NCBI RefSeq assembly: GCF_016464365.1
Contig: NZ_JADCUC010000005.1
Coordinates: 62,001-126,000, forward strand
DNA from: Sandaracinobacteroides hominis
Lineage (GTDB): Bacteria > Pseudomonadota > Alphaproteobacteria > Sphingomonadales > Sphingomonadaceae
Length of the DNA stretch: 64,000 nucleotides
Direction of reading: 5' to 3'
Below the pieces are notes generated by a model that did not search any database, was not told the origin of the DNA, and worked only from the letters and a program-made list of their open reading frames with translations. Below are positions 39,260 through 48,867 of the stretch, one piece after another; positions within the stretch are counted from its first letter, which is position 1, and each line of letters opens with the position of its first letter. Both the position numbers and the translations under genes were made by a program.

Positions 39260-40627
39260 ATGCGAACTGTGTCTTTGCTGTTGTCCGCATGCCTGCTGGC
39301 CGGAGCGCAGCTGATCGCGACTCCTGCCCTTTCGGTGGCGTTCCCCGGCGCGGTGGGCCCGGCTTCGGAAACCCCGGGAGGACGCGGCGGACGCATCATC
39401 CGCGTCACCACCCTCGCCCCCGACGGCCCAGGCAGCCTGAAGGCCGCGATCGAGGCCAAGGGTCCGCGCATCGTGGTTTTCGAAGTTGGCGGCGTGATCG
39501 ACTTCGGTTTCAAGGCCTTCGACATCAAGGAACCGTTCCTGACCATCGCCGGCCAGACGGCGCCCTCGCCGGGCATCACCCTCATTCGCACGGGGATCGA
39601 TGTTCGCACCCACGACGTGATCGTGCGCCACATCCGCATCCGCTCCGGCGCCGACGGCCAGGGGCCTGAATCGGGCTGGGAAGCCGATTCCCTCTCCACG
39701 GTCGCGGCCCGCAACGTGATCGTCGATCACTGCACGATGACCTGGGCGGTGGACGAGAATCTCTCCGCATCCGGTCCGCGCTTCAACGGCAAGACACCTG
39801 AGGAATGGCGCAGGGCGACATCGAACAACATCACCTTCAGCTACAATTTGCTGGCAGAGGGGCTGGCCAATTCCAGCCACCCCAAAGGCGAGCATAGCAA
39901 GGGCACGCTGATCCACGACAATGCCACCGGCATCGTGATCTGGCGCAACATCTATGCGCACAATGTGGAACGCAATCCGCTGCTGAAGGGTGGCGTGCAC
40001 GCGGCTGTGGCCAATAACCTGATCTATGATCCGGGCCGGCGCGCACTCCACTACAATCTGATGGCGCTGGAATGGGTGGGCGAGGCTTACCAGACGGGCG
40101 AATTGTCGGCGGTCGGCAACGTCCTGCGGGGAGGCCCCTCAACCGCAGCAGGCCTGCCGTTCCTGATGCTCGGCGGGGATGGCGACCTGCGCTATCATGC
40201 CCGCGACAACATCGCCGTGGACTGGACGGGGGCGCCGCTGCCGATGTTCGGCCGCTATGGCGAAACGCGGGCGAAGCTCATCGAATCGGCAACGCCGGTC
40301 GCCTGGCCCGCGGACCTGCCGATCCTTCCCGCCCGCGACGTCGAAACGCATCTGCTGAGCAATGCCGGCGCCCGGCCGTGGGACCGCGACGCCAACGATA
40401 TCCGCGTGCTGTTCTTCGTCGCCGAAGGGCGGGGCGAGATCATCGACAGCGAAAAGCAGGTCGGCGGCTTCCCGAAGCTGCCGGAAACCCGCGCGATGTT
40501 CGTCGAGGCCGACTGGAACCTCGATACGATGGAGCCGAAATCGGGCCTGTATCCGGGCCAGAAGGCGCCGATCCAGGAGTCGCTTTCCGCCCGTGACCGG
40601 GCGATGCGAGAGCAGCAGAACCGCTGA
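39260..40627 (+). CDS. Pectate lyase, polysaccharide lyase family 1 type
   Basis: A 455-residue secreted parallel beta-helix protein. A signal peptide covers about residues 1-25 (LLLSACLLAGAQLIATPALS). The coil signature VIVRHIRIRSG is followed by the PL1-like WEADSLSTV...NVIVDHCTMTWAVDENLSAS, which carries the calcium-binding and structural residues, and the RNPLLKGGVHAAVANNLIYD segment with the likely catalytic Arg. It cleaves polygalacturonate by beta-elimination to unsaturated oligogalacturonides. Frames open from 39077, but ATG 39260 follows GGGGAGG at 6 nt. The promoter carries the locus operator. Exact specificity (pectate or pectin) cannot be told. Confidence 0.88.
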   Translation: MRTVSLLLSACLLAGAQLIATPALSVAFPGAVGPASETPGGRGGRIIRVTTLAPDGPGSLKAAIEAKGPRIVVFEVGGVIDFGFKAFDIKEPFLTIAGQTAPSPGITLIRTGIDVRTHDVIVRHIRIRSGADGQGPESGWEADSLSTVAARNVIVDHCTMTWAVDENLSASGPRFNGKTPEEWRRATSNNITFSYNLLAEGLANSSHPKGEHSKGTLIHDNATGIVIWRNIYAHNVERNPLLKGGVHAAVANNLIYDPGRRALHYNLMALEWVGEAYQTGELSAVGNVLRGGPSTAAGLPFLMLGGDGDLRYHARDNIAVDWTGAPLPMFGRYGETRAKLIESATPVAWPADLPILPARDVETHLLSNAGARPWDRDANDIRVLFFVAEGRGEIIDSEKQVGGFPKLPETRAMFVEADWNLDTMEPKSGLYPGQKAPIQESLSARDRAMREQQNR

Positions 40628-40773
40628 CCGGGGACGCGAAACATATGAAATCTCAACGGAACGGAGGCGTCTTCCGTCTCGAATCCTAATTCCCTTCCAG
40701 CCTATATCAGGGGCAGGCCGAACGGGGTTTGCCCCCGGTCAGATATGTCGGCCGATAGGAAGGCAGTCTTGAG

Positions 40774-41055
40774 ATGTTGGAACAATTGGCTGCGTTGGGC
40801 ATCGCGATGCTGATCCTGACGGGCGTGACCATCGTTTTGCGTGGCGAAAGGCAATCGCTGCGCACCAGGCCTCGCCGCCGACAGCGTCAGTTCGCGCGGC
40901 CCGCGGGGCGGTCGAAGCCCACGGCATCGGCCTCTGAACTTGTATTGACGCATCCGATCAACCTGCCGGGCGGCCGCACGGCGATTGCCGTCCTGCAGAT
41001 GCAGCAGCTTGCGGCCGACGACGCAGTTTCCGATACGCGCCGGTTCACGTCCTAG
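40774..41055 (+). CDS. Small single-helix membrane protein, unknown
   Basis: A 93-residue protein that I do not recognise. Residues 4-22 form one hydrophobic segment (LAALGIAMLILTGVTIVL). A strongly basic stretch follows (RTRPRRRQRQFARPAGRSK) and then a soluble C-terminus. This suggests an N-out/C-in anchored small protein. It converges with the carboxylesterase gene, overlapping its 3' end by 4 bp. The ribosome-binding site is weak (GGAAGGCAG further upstream), so the gene is probable but not certain. Confidence 0.5.
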   Translation: MLEQLAALGIAMLILTGVTIVLRGERQSLRTRPRRRQRQFARPAGRSKPTASASELVLTHPINLPGGRTAIAVLQMQQLAADDAVSDTRRFTS

Positions 41056-42527
41056 CTTCCCGGTTGAATATAAGGGACCCGGGCGAACAGCTCGCGCTCG
41101 AAGGCGCGCGGGTTTTGTTCGACCCGGCTTTCCGCGTCGAAGATCATCGTCTCGCGCCCGGGAAGGGTATAGGCTGGCCAACCCGGATTGCCGGTACGGG
41201 CAAAGCGCAGCAGCGCATCCATCATCCGCTCGCTCATCGAGCGGTCGGCAGGATCGCCGAACGTGCCGAACATCAGCGGGATGTCGTCCATGTGTGCGGC
41301 ATTGCGATAGTCGAGTTGATAGACGAACGCGGGTGCGGAAGCAGCGGCGCGCTCCTCCGCCTCGATCAGCTGCCCGCGCCAGCTACGCCCTGTTGTGGTG
41401 GCGCGGATGAACAGCTGCTCGGGCGTCAGCGACGGGTCATGCGCGCGGAATTGCTGCACCACCCATTCCGGCTTGATGTCGATTCGCAGCTCAGGCCCCA
41501 TCCGCTGGGCGAGATTGTCCCAGTTCAGCCCCTGCAGCTTTGGATGCGACGGCGGGAAGAAGGCGCGCGTTTCAGCGACGGTATTGCCCAGCATGAGCGG
41601 AATGCCGAGCCCGGCCGCGTCGGCATCCGGATAGAAGGGATGGCGGGGCAGCGCCTCCATATCCAGCACCGGGCCGAAATAGACGCCACCACCAAGGACA
41701 GGATCGGTAGCGGCTAGCGCCTCCGTCAACAACTCGACGGGAAGCCTCGCGGCTTCGGCGGGTGTGGCGTTCAGCCGATCCAGAAAGGCCTGCGCCCGGC
41801 GGGTCGCATTCAACGGCCCCGAAGCCGTCACCTGCTGGCCGCTCATCGTCAGCCCCTTGTGGAACAGGCCGCGTGCCCTTGGCATGGAGAGCAGCGTGGC
41901 GATCTTGGCGCCGCCACCCGACTGCCCGAAAACGGTGACGTTCGCTGGATCACCGCCAAAGGCCGAGATGTTCGACTGTACCCACTGCAGCGCCAGAATC
42001 AGGTCCAGCTGGCCATTGTTGCCGCTGGTGGGGAAGCGCGGATCCAGCCGCGCCAGATACAGATAGCCGAGTGCGTTCAGGCGGTGATTCACTGTCACCA
42101 CAACCACATCGCCACGCGATGCCAGCTGCGCGCCTTCCACCTGCGCTTCGGCAACGGTGCCACCCGAATAGGCGCCGCCGTGAAAATAGACGAGCACTGG
42201 CCGCCTGGCTGCATCGGCGGACGGCGTCCACAGGTTCAGGAACAGGCAGTCTTCGGACGTGGGCGTCAGCTTGCCCGCCTGCGGAGCGGATGGCGCAAAG
42301 CTCTCGGCCCTCACCGTTTCACCCGACGTGGGGGCTGCTGTCGGCGGCTGGAATCGCTCCGGCTTCAGGCCATAGCGAATGCCCTTGAAGGCGTGCACGC
42401 CAGCCTCGGAAACACCGGTGAAACGTCCCGCAGGGGCTGCCACTGCCCCCGTCCTTGCATGCAATATGGCAGGTGCGGCCGCCAGCAGGCCCAGCGCCGC
42501 GCGGCGGCTGATCTCAGCGACGGACAT
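41052..42527 (-). CDS. Type-B carboxylesterase, exported
   Basis: A 491-residue carboxylesterase (PF00135). The N-terminus has a twin-arginine-like start (SRRAALGLLAAAPAILHA), so it is probably periplasmic. Seen: EDCLFLNLWTP, the oxyanion YFHGGAYSGG, the nucleophile elbow VTVFGQSGGGAKIA, and the late His region YRNAAHMDDIPLMFG. Its start overlaps the end of kdgK by 14 bp, so it is the last gene of the kduI-kduD-kdgK operon. A role in removing acyl or methyl groups from pectin fragments is likely from context, but the family is broad. Confidence 0.87.
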   Translation of the reverse strand: MSVAEISRRAALGLLAAAPAILHARTGAVAAPAGRFTGVSEAGVHAFKGIRYGLKPERFQPPTAAPTSGETVRAESFAPSAPQAGKLTPTSEDCLFLNLWTPSADAARRPVLVYFHGGAYSGGTVAEAQVEGAQLASRGDVVVVTVNHRLNALGYLYLARLDPRFPTSGNNGQLDLILALQWVQSNISAFGGDPANVTVFGQSGGGAKIATLLSMPRARGLFHKGLTMSGQQVTASGPLNATRRAQAFLDRLNATPAEAARLPVELLTEALAATDPVLGGGVYFGPVLDMEALPRHPFYPDADAAGLGIPLMLGNTVAETRAFFPPSHPKLQGLNWDNLAQRMGPELRIDIKPEWVVQQFRAHDPSLTPEQLFIRATTTGRSWRGQLIEAEERAAASAPAFVYQLDYRNAAHMDDIPLMFGTFGDPADRSMSERMMDALLRFARTGNPGWPAYTLPGRETMIFDAESRVEQNPRAFERELFARVPYIQPGS

Positions 42528-43518
42528 CGCGGGCGCCGGCCCGAAAGGCGGTGATATCGGCCTCGCGGAACAGGCTCGCGTCGCCGGGCAGGCTGTGTTT
42601 CAGCGCCGTCAGCGCCAGCCCCCATTCCGCCGCCTCGGCAACGGGCAAGCCCTTGCCGAGCGCCGCCATAACCCCTGCGGCAAAGGCATCTCCGCCGCCG
42701 ATCCGGTCGACGATACCGGCGATCAGCACGTCTTCGGTCTGCACCACGCCGTCTCGGCTATCCAGCCGGGCAGCGATGGCGTTGGCATCGGCATCGATCA
42801 CCCGCCGTGCCGTGGAGGCCATCAGCTTCAGCTTGGGGAACGCAGCAAAGGCCGCGTCTGCCGCAGCCCGCCGCCGCGCTTCGCCATCGCCGGCAATGGG
42901 CTTGCCCAACAGCAGGCCGATGTCCTGATGGTTGCCGAACAATATGTCCGCCTTGCCCACCAGCTCGCTCAGGATGGCGCGCGGATTGCTGTCCCACGCT
43001 TCCCACAGCCGGGCGCGGTAGTTGCCGTCAAAGCTGATCGGCACGTCCCGCCGCTCGGCGGCAGTGGCCGCCTCCAGCGCCAGAGCGGCGCTGTTCGGGC
43101 CCAGCGCCGGGGTGATGCCCGACAGATGCAGACGGCCAGCGCCTGCCAGCAGAACATCCCAATCGAACGTCCCCGGCCCCAGGAGCGCAAAACTGCTGGC
43201 GGCGCGATCATAGACGATATCGGAGGCGCGAACCCCGGCTCCGGGCGTCAGGATATAGAGGCCCATCCGCCCGGGCGTGGTCAGCACACCGGTGGCGTCG
43301 ACACCGGCTGCAGCCAGATGCGCGATCGCCCGGCGCCCGAAATCATTGTCGGGAACGGCGGAAACCATGGACGTCTCGCAGCCGAGCATCGCCATGCCGA
43401 CAGCGACATTTGCCTCGGCCCCGCCCACATGCACATCGAGGGCAGGGGTGGTCGCCAGCAGCTGCCTGCCCTGCGCCGACAGCCGAACCAGCAGCTCGCC
43501 GAGGAAGACAGTTCTCAC
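42514..43518 (-). CDS. kdgK: 2-keto-3-deoxygluconate kinase (PfkB family)
   Basis: A 334-residue PfkB-family sugar kinase. Start region VFLGELLVRLSAQGRQLL, the substrate-side VGGAEANVAVGMAMLG and the ATP/anion-hole motif RIGGGDAFAAGVMAAL (here G-G-G-D in place of the more usual G-A-G-D) match KdgK-type enzymes. It phosphorylates KDG to KDPG, the step after KduD. The frame is open from 43569, but the GTG at 43516-43518 has GGAG about 8 nt upstream and lies beyond the kduD stop. Assignment to KDG rather than another keto sugar rests on the operon. Confidence 0.88.
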   Translation of the reverse strand: MRTVFLGELLVRLSAQGRQLLATTPALDVHVGGAEANVAVGMAMLGCETSMVSAVPDNDFGRRAIAHLAAAGVDATGVLTTPGRMGLYILTPGAGVRASDIVYDRAASSFALLGPGTFDWDVLLAGAGRLHLSGITPALGPNSAALALEAATAAERRDVPISFDGNYRARLWEAWDSNPRAILSELVGKADILFGNHQDIGLLLGKPIAGDGEARRRAAADAAFAAFPKLKLMASTARRVIDADANAIAARLDSRDGVVQTEDVLIAGIVDRIGGGDAFAAGVMAALGKGLPVAEAAEWGLALTALKHSLPGDASLFREADITAFRAGARDVRR

Positions 43519-43543
43519 CGCGAAGCTCCAGCGTTCCGCGCGG

Positions 43544-44299
43544 TCATCGCGCGAGCCAGCCGCCGTCAACGGCCAGCACGTGGCCGGTCACATAGTCCGA
43601 AGCCGGCGAAGCGAGGAACACCGCGGCGCCGGCGATGTCCTTCGGATCACCCCAGCGGCCGGTCGGGATACGCTCCAGTATCTGCCGGTTCCGCGTCTCG
43701 TCGCCTTGCAGGGCGGCGGTGTTGTTGGTGCTGATATAGCCCGGCGCAATCGCGTTCACCTGCACGCCCTTCGGCGCCAGCTCGTTCGCCATCGCCTTGG
43801 TCACGCCGCCAACGCCCGATTTGGCCGCCGCATAGCTGGGTACGCGGATGCCGCCCTGAAAGGTGAGCAGCGAGGCGATGTTGACGATCTTGCCCGATCC
43901 GCGCTCTGCCATGTGCCGGGCCGCTGCCTGGCTCAGGAAGAACAGGGTCTTCAGGTTGGTGTCCATCACCGCGTCCCAGTCGGCCTCGCTGAAGTTCAGC
44001 AGATCGTCGCGGCGGATGATGCCGGCGTTGTTCACCAGAACGTCTATCCGGCCCAACCCGGCCAGCGCTTCGTCGACGACGCGCTGCACCGGCTCGGTGC
44101 TGGACAGATCGGCCTTGATGTTCACGGCCTTGCGTCCGGTTGCCGAGACCAGCGCCAGCGTCTCCGTCGGCTCCGAACGGCCCGCCAGCGCGACATCCGC
44201 GCCGGCTTCGGCCAGCGCCACGGCAATGGCCTGCCCGATGCCGGTGTTGGCGCCGGTCACAAGCGCGGCCTTGCCTTCCAGGCTGAAGGAAATCGCCAT
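43544..44299 (-). CDS. kduD: 2-dehydro-3-deoxy-D-gluconate 5-dehydrogenase
   Basis: A 251-residue short-chain dehydrogenase. It has the Rossmann motif VTGANTGIGQAIAVALAEAG, the NNAG motif (VLVNNAGIIRR), the catalytic Ser/Tyr-Lys region (NIASLLTFQGGIRVPSYAAAKSG, Y-x-x-x-K) and a C-terminus DYVTGHVLAVDGGWLAR as in KduD. It reduces 3-deoxy-D-glycero-2,5-hexodiulosonate to KDG. It follows kduI by 12 bp and precedes kdgK, giving consecutive pathway steps in one operon. Confidence 0.93.
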   Translation of the reverse strand: MAISFSLEGKAALVTGANTGIGQAIAVALAEAGADVALAGRSEPTETLALVSATGRKAVNIKADLSSTEPVQRVVDEALAGLGRIDVLVNNAGIIRRDDLLNFSEADWDAVMDTNLKTLFFLSQAAARHMAERGSGKIVNIASLLTFQGGIRVPSYAAAKSGVGGVTKAMANELAPKGVQVNAIAPGYISTNNTAALQGDETRNRQILERIPTGRWGDPKDIAGAAVFLASPASDYVTGHVLAVDGGWLAR

Positions 44300-44311
44300 G
44301 GTTTCAGGCTC

Positions 44312-45148
44312 CTACTTCAGCTGGCAGATGTCGAGCACGCTCATGTCGGTATAGTCGAGATTTTCCCCGCCCATCGCCCAGATGAAGGCATATTTCTTGG
44401 TGCCAGAGCCCATGTGGATCGACCAGGGCGGTGAAATCACCGCTTCCTCGTTGGCGATCAGGATATGCCGCATGTTGTCCGGCTCGCCCATATAGTGGAA
44501 CACCCGGTCATTCGGTTCCGGCAGGTCGAAATAGAGGTAGATCTCGCTGCGGCGGTCGTGGAGGTGCGGCGGCATCGTGTTCCAGACGCTGCCTTCCTCC
44601 AGGACGGTCAGCCCCAGCAGAAGCTGCGCGCTGTCGCAGACGCCGGGAATCACCAGCTGATAGATGGTGCGCTGGTTCGAATTGGCGAGGTCGCCGCGCG
44701 CCAGCGGGTTCGCCTGCGCCAGCGTGATATGCTTCAGCGGGCAGACCTTGTGCGCCGGAAGCGAGGCCAGATAGAAGCGTGCCGTCGCGCCCTCGAAGGT
44801 CACATCCTTCGATCCCATCGGGATATAAAGGCACTCCTTGTTCTGCATCTCGAAGCGCTGGCCGTCGACCGTGATGGCGCCGCTGCCGCCGATGTTCACG
44901 GCTGCCAGTTCGCGCCGCTCCAGGAAGGGGTGACCCGCTGCCGACTTCGGCTCGGTCTGGTCGGGCAGTTTCAGCGTGCCGCCGTTGGGCACGGCGCCGC
45001 CGATCACGAACCGCTCGTTGTGCGCGTAGTTCAGGTTGATCTCGCCATCGACGAACATGCCGCCGACCAGATAGCGGTCGCGCAGTTCGTCGTTGTCGAC
45101 CATCTCCATCATGTCGGGATGGGTGGCGTGATAGACTTTCTCGAACAT
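44312..45148 (-). CDS. kduI: 5-dehydro-4-deoxy-D-glucuronate isomerase
   Basis: A 278-residue cupin isomerase (KduI). It starts with [20 protein letters not shown], has [14 protein letters not shown] and [22 protein letters not shown], and the metal-binding cluster [20 protein letters not shown]. It ends [18 protein letters not shown]. It converts 5-keto-4-deoxyuronate, the product of unsaturated galacturonate breakdown, to the KduD substrate. The ATG at 45148 follows GGGAGG; the longer frame to 45181 has no ribosome-binding site. It is the first gene of the operon under the 45184 operator. Confidence 0.95.
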   Translation of the reverse strand: MFEKVYHATHPDMMEMVDNDELRDRYLVGGMFVDGEINLNYAHNERFVIGGAVPNGGTLKLPDQTEPKSAAGHPFLERRELAAVNIGGSGAITVDGQRFEMQNKECLYIPMGSKDVTFEGATARFYLASLPAHKVCPLKHITLAQANPLARGDLANSNQRTIYQLVIPGVCDSAQLLLGLTVLEEGSVWNTMPPHLHDRRSEIYLYFDLPEPNDRVFHYMGEPDNMRHILIANEEAVISPPWSIHMGSGTKKYAFIWAMGGENLDYTDMSVLDICQLK

Positions 45149-45173
45149 GGAAACCTCCCGGTGGATGATTTGA

Positions 45174-45202
45174 TTGCACATCAGGTAACCGGTGTCAGTT
45201 AC
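45174..45202 (-). promoter_or_regulatory. Promoter and LacI-type operator of the kduI operon
   Basis: The operator-like GGTAACCGGTGTCA lies at 45184-45197. On the minus strand a TTGAGT...(17 nt)...TACCTG promoter overlaps it, with the operator covering the spacer and the start of the -10 box. A bound repressor would block RNA polymerase. Confidence 0.75.
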
Positions 45203-45213
45203 ATACTCAAGTC

Positions 45214-46257
45214 TTAAGCAGCTCCGTTTTTCGGCGGGCTTGCAGAGGCGCGGCGGATAAGCGTCGAAAGGAACATCGAAGGCTCCCGGGCGCTCGTTCC
45301 CTCGTCAGCGCTGACCAGCTTAAGTGCCGCCGAATGCGCCATCGAGGCGATCGGCCAGCGCACCGTCGTCAACGGCGGCCAGATATGCGAGGCGATGGTG
45401 GTATCGTCGAAGCCGACAATGGAGAGATCGCCCGGCACGTCCAGCCCGCGCTGCCGCGCGATGTGCAGCACGCCGGCGGCCATTTCATCGTTCGAACAGA
45501 AGATCGCCGTCGGGCGGGGCAGCAGATCCAGCAGCCGCTCGCCCGCCTGCTGGCCCGAATTGAAGCGATAGGTGCCATCGGTGAAATAGCTGCGCGGCAC
45601 GGTGATATCGGCTTCCCGTAGCGCATCTTCGAAGCCCAGGCGCCTTTCATGCGCCGAACGGAAGCCGTGCGGCCCGGCCACCAGCCCGATCCGCCGGTGT
45701 CCCATCTCGATCAGATAGCTCACCGCCTCGCGAACCGCCTCGCGGTCGTTGGAGGCGACCATGTGCTGATCGTCGTCGAGCGCGGCCGAACCCATCCGCA
45801 CATAGCGACAGCCGATGCTGTCGCACAGCTTCGCCAACGCATCATTCTCGGAAATGGGCGGCAACAGCACAACGCCGAACAGCCGCTGCCGTTCCAGAAA
45901 GGCGCGGATATCCTCCAGCATGGTCGGCGATCCCCGGTTCACCGGCCGCACCACCAGCTCGAAATCGGTGCCGCGCAGCGCCTCCAGGATGCCGCTCTGC
46001 ACCGAAAGCACGGTCTGCGCGTTCGGGTTGTCATGCACCAACCCGATCAGGAAATTTCGGCGCAGCGCCAGCGCGCGGGCCTGCGGGTTCGGCACATAGC
46101 CAAGCTCCGCGATCACATTCTGCACCTTCTGCCGCGTCTCCTCGTTCAGGAGCGGCGACTGGTTGATGACGCGGCTGACCGTCTTCTTCGAGACGCCCGA
46201 TTCGCGCGCCACATCATTGATCGTGGGCTGCTGGGTTTTCCTCATCTGCGGGGGCAT
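45214..46257 (-). CDS. LacI-family transcriptional regulator of the pectin/uronate locus
   Basis: A 347-residue LacI/GalR regulator. The N-terminal helix-turn-helix is [20 protein letters not shown], followed by the hinge helix with [11 protein letters not shown], and a periplasmic-binding-like sensor domain (residues 65-340) with [19 protein letters not shown]. It lies between the transporter operon and the kduI operon. Four matching operator candidates in the surrounding promoters make it the obvious regulator, probably released by KDG or another uronate intermediate. No copy of the site is seen before its own start. AGGA lies 6 nt before the ATG at 46257. Confidence 0.92.
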   Translation of the reverse strand: MPPQMRKTQQPTINDVARESGVSKKTVSRVINQSPLLNEETRQKVQNVIAELGYVPNPQARALALRRNFLIGLVHDNPNAQTVLSVQSGILEALRGTDFELVVRPVNRGSPTMLEDIRAFLERQRLFGVVLLPPISENDALAKLCDSIGCRYVRMGSAALDDDQHMVASNDREAVREAVSYLIEMGHRRIGLVAGPHGFRSAHERRLGFEDALREADITVPRSYFTDGTYRFNSGQQAGERLLDLLPRPTAIFCSNDEMAAGVLHIARQRGLDVPGDLSIVGFDDTTIASHIWPPLTTVRWPIASMAHSAALKLVSADEGTSAREPSMFLSTLIRRASASPPKNGAA

Positions 46258-46290
46258 AGCGGTTCCTGCGGACTCGCGCCAATCCGCGCG

Positions 46291-47112
46291 TTACGGTTCG
46301 ACGAGCAGCGTCGCGCCCAGCTTCACCGGCTCGCGCATGGAGAGCAGCATGGGGGAGCGTCCCGGCCAGACGCAATTCTGCATCGAAGTCTCACGCCGAA
46401 GGATCCAGCGGGTGATGGGCTTGCCGTCGACTGTGCAGGAAAGGGTGACAGACGTGGCCGGGGCATCGACGCCTGCGTCCCATGTCATCCGCATGCTGCG
46501 GCCCGCATCGACGGGGCCAACGGTCGCCAGAACCTGCTTGCCGCCGCTTTCGAAGTTCAGCCGGTCTGACTGCACCAGCCGCAACGAGACGCCGCCATAT
46601 TCCTTGGCGTCGGAGCTTCCGCCCAGCGAAAGGCCGGGAACCTTCGGGCGCAGCTCCACCTGCATATCCAGTCGGTTGCTTTCGATCCGTGCAGTCAGCC
46701 GCTCTTCCAATATGTCCTTGCCGTCCACCCGCCACATCGCCGTAGAGGTAACGCCGCCGTCCGCCGAGGTCACCGCGGAGGTCTGGTGGATGCGCATGCC
46801 CTGCATCAGCCAGTTGTTGGCAATCGGCTTGCCGTTCAGCAGCACCTGCCGCCAGCCCCAGAAAAGCCCCCGGTGGTGGATATGGTCGGCCGGATAGAGC
46901 TCGGTCAGGATCTTCCCTGAAGCGGTCTGCAGGGGATGCAGGAAATGGCCCGGAGGGTTGCTTCCGGCGGCTGCGAGGCGCGAATCGGCAGGCCCATCCC
47001 CCACCAGTGTCGCCTGCAGGCCGCCCGCAGCGCCCAGCGTGACCGGCGCTGCCCAGGCGGCGCCCACAAGCATCAGCGCAAGGGCGAAGCTAGAGGAGAG
47101 ACGGTAGCGCAA
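46291..47112 (-). CDS. DUF6807/PmoA-like family protein, secreted
   Basis: A 273-residue protein with a signal peptide (residues 1-21, ALALMLVGAAWAA). The mature part is beta-rich and carries the family hallmark PADHIHHRGLFWGWRQV of the DUF6807 family (also called PmoA, PF14100; not methane monooxygenase). The molecular function is not established; genes of this family often occur in carbohydrate loci. It overlaps the 3' end of the DctM gene by 23 bp, so it is the last gene of the transporter operon. A periplasmic role in sugar-acid processing is inference only. Confidence 0.8.
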   Translation of the reverse strand: MRYRLSSSFALALMLVGAAWAAPVTLGAAGGLQATLVGDGPADSRLAAAGSNPPGHFLHPLQTASGKILTELYPADHIHHRGLFWGWRQVLLNGKPIANNWLMQGMRIHQTSAVTSADGGVTSTAMWRVDGKDILEERLTARIESNRLDMQVELRPKVPGLSLGGSSDAKEYGGVSLRLVQSDRLNFESGGKQVLATVGPVDAGRSMRMTWDAGVDAPATSVTLSCTVDGKPITRWILRRETSMQNCVWPGRSPMLLSMREPVKLGATLLVEP

Positions 47113-48367
47113 GCGACAGGGCCGGAATGAAGGTCACGAGCATCAGCACGAACATGCAGGCAGCATAGAAGGGCCAGATGCTCTTCATCGCTGTTTCCAC
47201 CGGCACCCGGGCAATGCCGGTGCCGACGAACAGCACCGATCCGACCGGCGGCGTGATCAGGCCGATGCCGCAGGCCAGCAGCAGGATCACCCCGAAATGG
47301 ACGGGATCCACGCCATAGGCCTTTACCACCGGCAGGAAGATCGGTGTGCCGATGATGATGAGCGGCGCCATGTCCATGAAGGTGCCCAGCAGCAGCAGCA
47401 CCAGGATGATGAGCAGCAGCACCACGACCGGCTGGTCGGTAAGCCCCTGCAACATTTCCACCATCGCGGCGGGCACCTCCAGGAAGGCCATCAGCCAGCC
47501 GAACGCACCTGCGGCGCCGATCACGAACAGCACGCGCGCGGCGGTTCGGGCCGCCCCCGTTGCCGCCTGCAGAAACGCCTTGCCGGAAAGCTGGCGATAG
47601 ACGAGCCCGGTGATGAGGCTGGCATAGACGACGGCGATGGAGGCGCTTTCCACTGCCGTGAAGATGCCGGCCCGAATGCCGACGAAGATGAGGATGACGA
47701 GCATAAGCCCCGGAATGGCCGCCACGGCAGTGCGGGCAACGGTGCGAAGGCCGGGGAAGGCCTCCTTCGCGTAGCCGCGACGGCGGGCCACCAGATAGGT
47801 CGTTACCATCAGCACCAGCGCCAGCAGCAACGCCGGGATCAGGCCTGCCGCAAACAGATCGGTGATGGAAATCCGCCCGCCGGCGGCCGCGGAATAGAGG
47901 ATCATATTATGCGAGGGCGGAACCAGCAGGGCCACCAGCGCCACCGAAATGGTGACATTGACGGCGAAATCCGATCCATAGCCGCGCTTCTGCATCTGCG
48001 GGATCATCGTCCCGCCGATGGCCGAGACGTCGGCGATGGCCGAACCGGAGACGCCGCCGAACAACGTGGAGCCGACGACCGTCACCTGCCCCAGCCCGCC
48101 GCGCACATGCCCGACAAGCGACGAGGCAAGCGCGATCATCCGGTCAGAGAGACCGCCGCGCAGCATCAGTTCGCCGGTGAAGATGAACAGCGGAATCGCC
48201 AGCAGCGCGATGGAGCTGACGTCCGAACCCATTTTCAGGAACACATTGATGAGCGGCAGGCCCAGCGAGAGGGCGGTGGCGACGCAGGCCGCCAGCAACG
48301 AAAAGCCGACCGGCACGCCCATCAACAGCAACAGGGCGAACACGCCGAAGAGCAGGGCAAGTGCCAT
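47090..48367 (-). CDS. TRAP transporter large permease, DctM type
   Basis: A 425-residue inner-membrane protein with about 11-12 helices, matching DctM (PF06808). It opens FGVFALLLLMGVPVGFSLLA, and has FTGELMLRGGLSDRMIALAS, GVSGSAIADVSAIGGTMIP (a core TRAP-M motif), LVPPSHNMILYS and a C-terminal TPPVGSVLFVGTGIA. It uses the sodium or proton gradient to import the solute delivered by DctP. Its start overlaps the DctQ stop (TGATG). It probably carries uronates or short oligogalacturonides; that is inferred from locus and operator. Confidence 0.93.
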   Translation of the reverse strand: MALALLFGVFALLLLMGVPVGFSLLAACVATALSLGLPLINVFLKMGSDVSSIALLAIPLFIFTGELMLRGGLSDRMIALASSLVGHVRGGLGQVTVVGSTLFGGVSGSAIADVSAIGGTMIPQMQKRGYGSDFAVNVTISVALVALLVPPSHNMILYSAAAGGRISITDLFAAGLIPALLLALVLMVTTYLVARRRGYAKEAFPGLRTVARTAVAAIPGLMLVILIFVGIRAGIFTAVESASIAVVYASLITGLVYRQLSGKAFLQAATGAARTAARVLFVIGAAGAFGWLMAFLEVPAAMVEMLQGLTDQPVVVLLLIILVLLLLGTFMDMAPLIIIGTPIFLPVVKAYGVDPVHFGVILLLACGIGLITPPVGSVLFVGTGIARVPVETAMKSIWPFYAACMFVLMLVTFIPALSLALPSLL

Positions 48368-48867
48368 CAGTCGACCTCTTCTTCGGAAACCGGCAGCGGC
48401 GCACCGCCCAAAAGACGCTCGGCAGCAAACAGCAGGATCAGCACACCGCCGACCGTCAGCCCCAGGAAGCGCATCCCCAGCGGCAGCGGCGCGCCGGCCA
48501 TCTGCACATGCCAGTCATCCAGCATCAGCCGCCCGCCCAACAGAGCCATCAACAGCCCGGAACCGGCCGCCACCAGCCGGGCAAACTGCGCCAGCAATCG
48601 CTGGCGCGCCGGCGTGCCGCCCTCTGCCACCATGGCGAAGCGGAAATGCATTTCCTGGCGGACCGCAACGGCAGAGCCCAGCATAACGGCAAGGCTCATC
48701 AACACCAGCGCGACAGGCTCGGTCCAACCGGGCGAGGCATTGAGCACATAGCGCGCGAACACCTGCCAGAATTGCACCAGCGCCATCGCTATCAGCGTGC
48801 CGGCAGCTCCAAGCAGGCTGGCGCGCTCGACGGGATCGAGCAGGCGACTGAAAGCGGGACGCAGCAT
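48367..48867 (-). CDS. TRAP transporter small permease, DctQ type
   Basis: A 166-residue membrane protein with four hydrophobic helices, as in DctQ (PF04290). The segment QFWQVFARYVLNASPGWTEP and PVALVLMSLAVMLGSAVAVRQEMHF are characteristic. It pairs with DctM to form the membrane part of the transporter. Both ends overlap neighbours by a few bases (DctP stop upstream, DctM start downstream), showing tight translational coupling. Confidence 0.9.
   Translation of the reverse strand: MLRPAFSRLLDPVERASLLGAAGTLIAMALVQFWQVFARYVLNASPGWTEPVALVLMSLAVMLGSAVAVRQEMHFRFAMVAEGGTPARQRLLAQFARLVAAGSGLLMALLGGRLMLDDWHVQMAGAPLPLGMRFLGLTVGGVLILLFAAERLLGGAPLPVSEEEVD

Noticed and set aside
47297-48751. 484-codon plus-strand frame opposite the TRAP permease genes
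   Set aside because: Gln/Asp/Arg-rich antisense product of hydrophobic membrane-protein codons; no family pattern.
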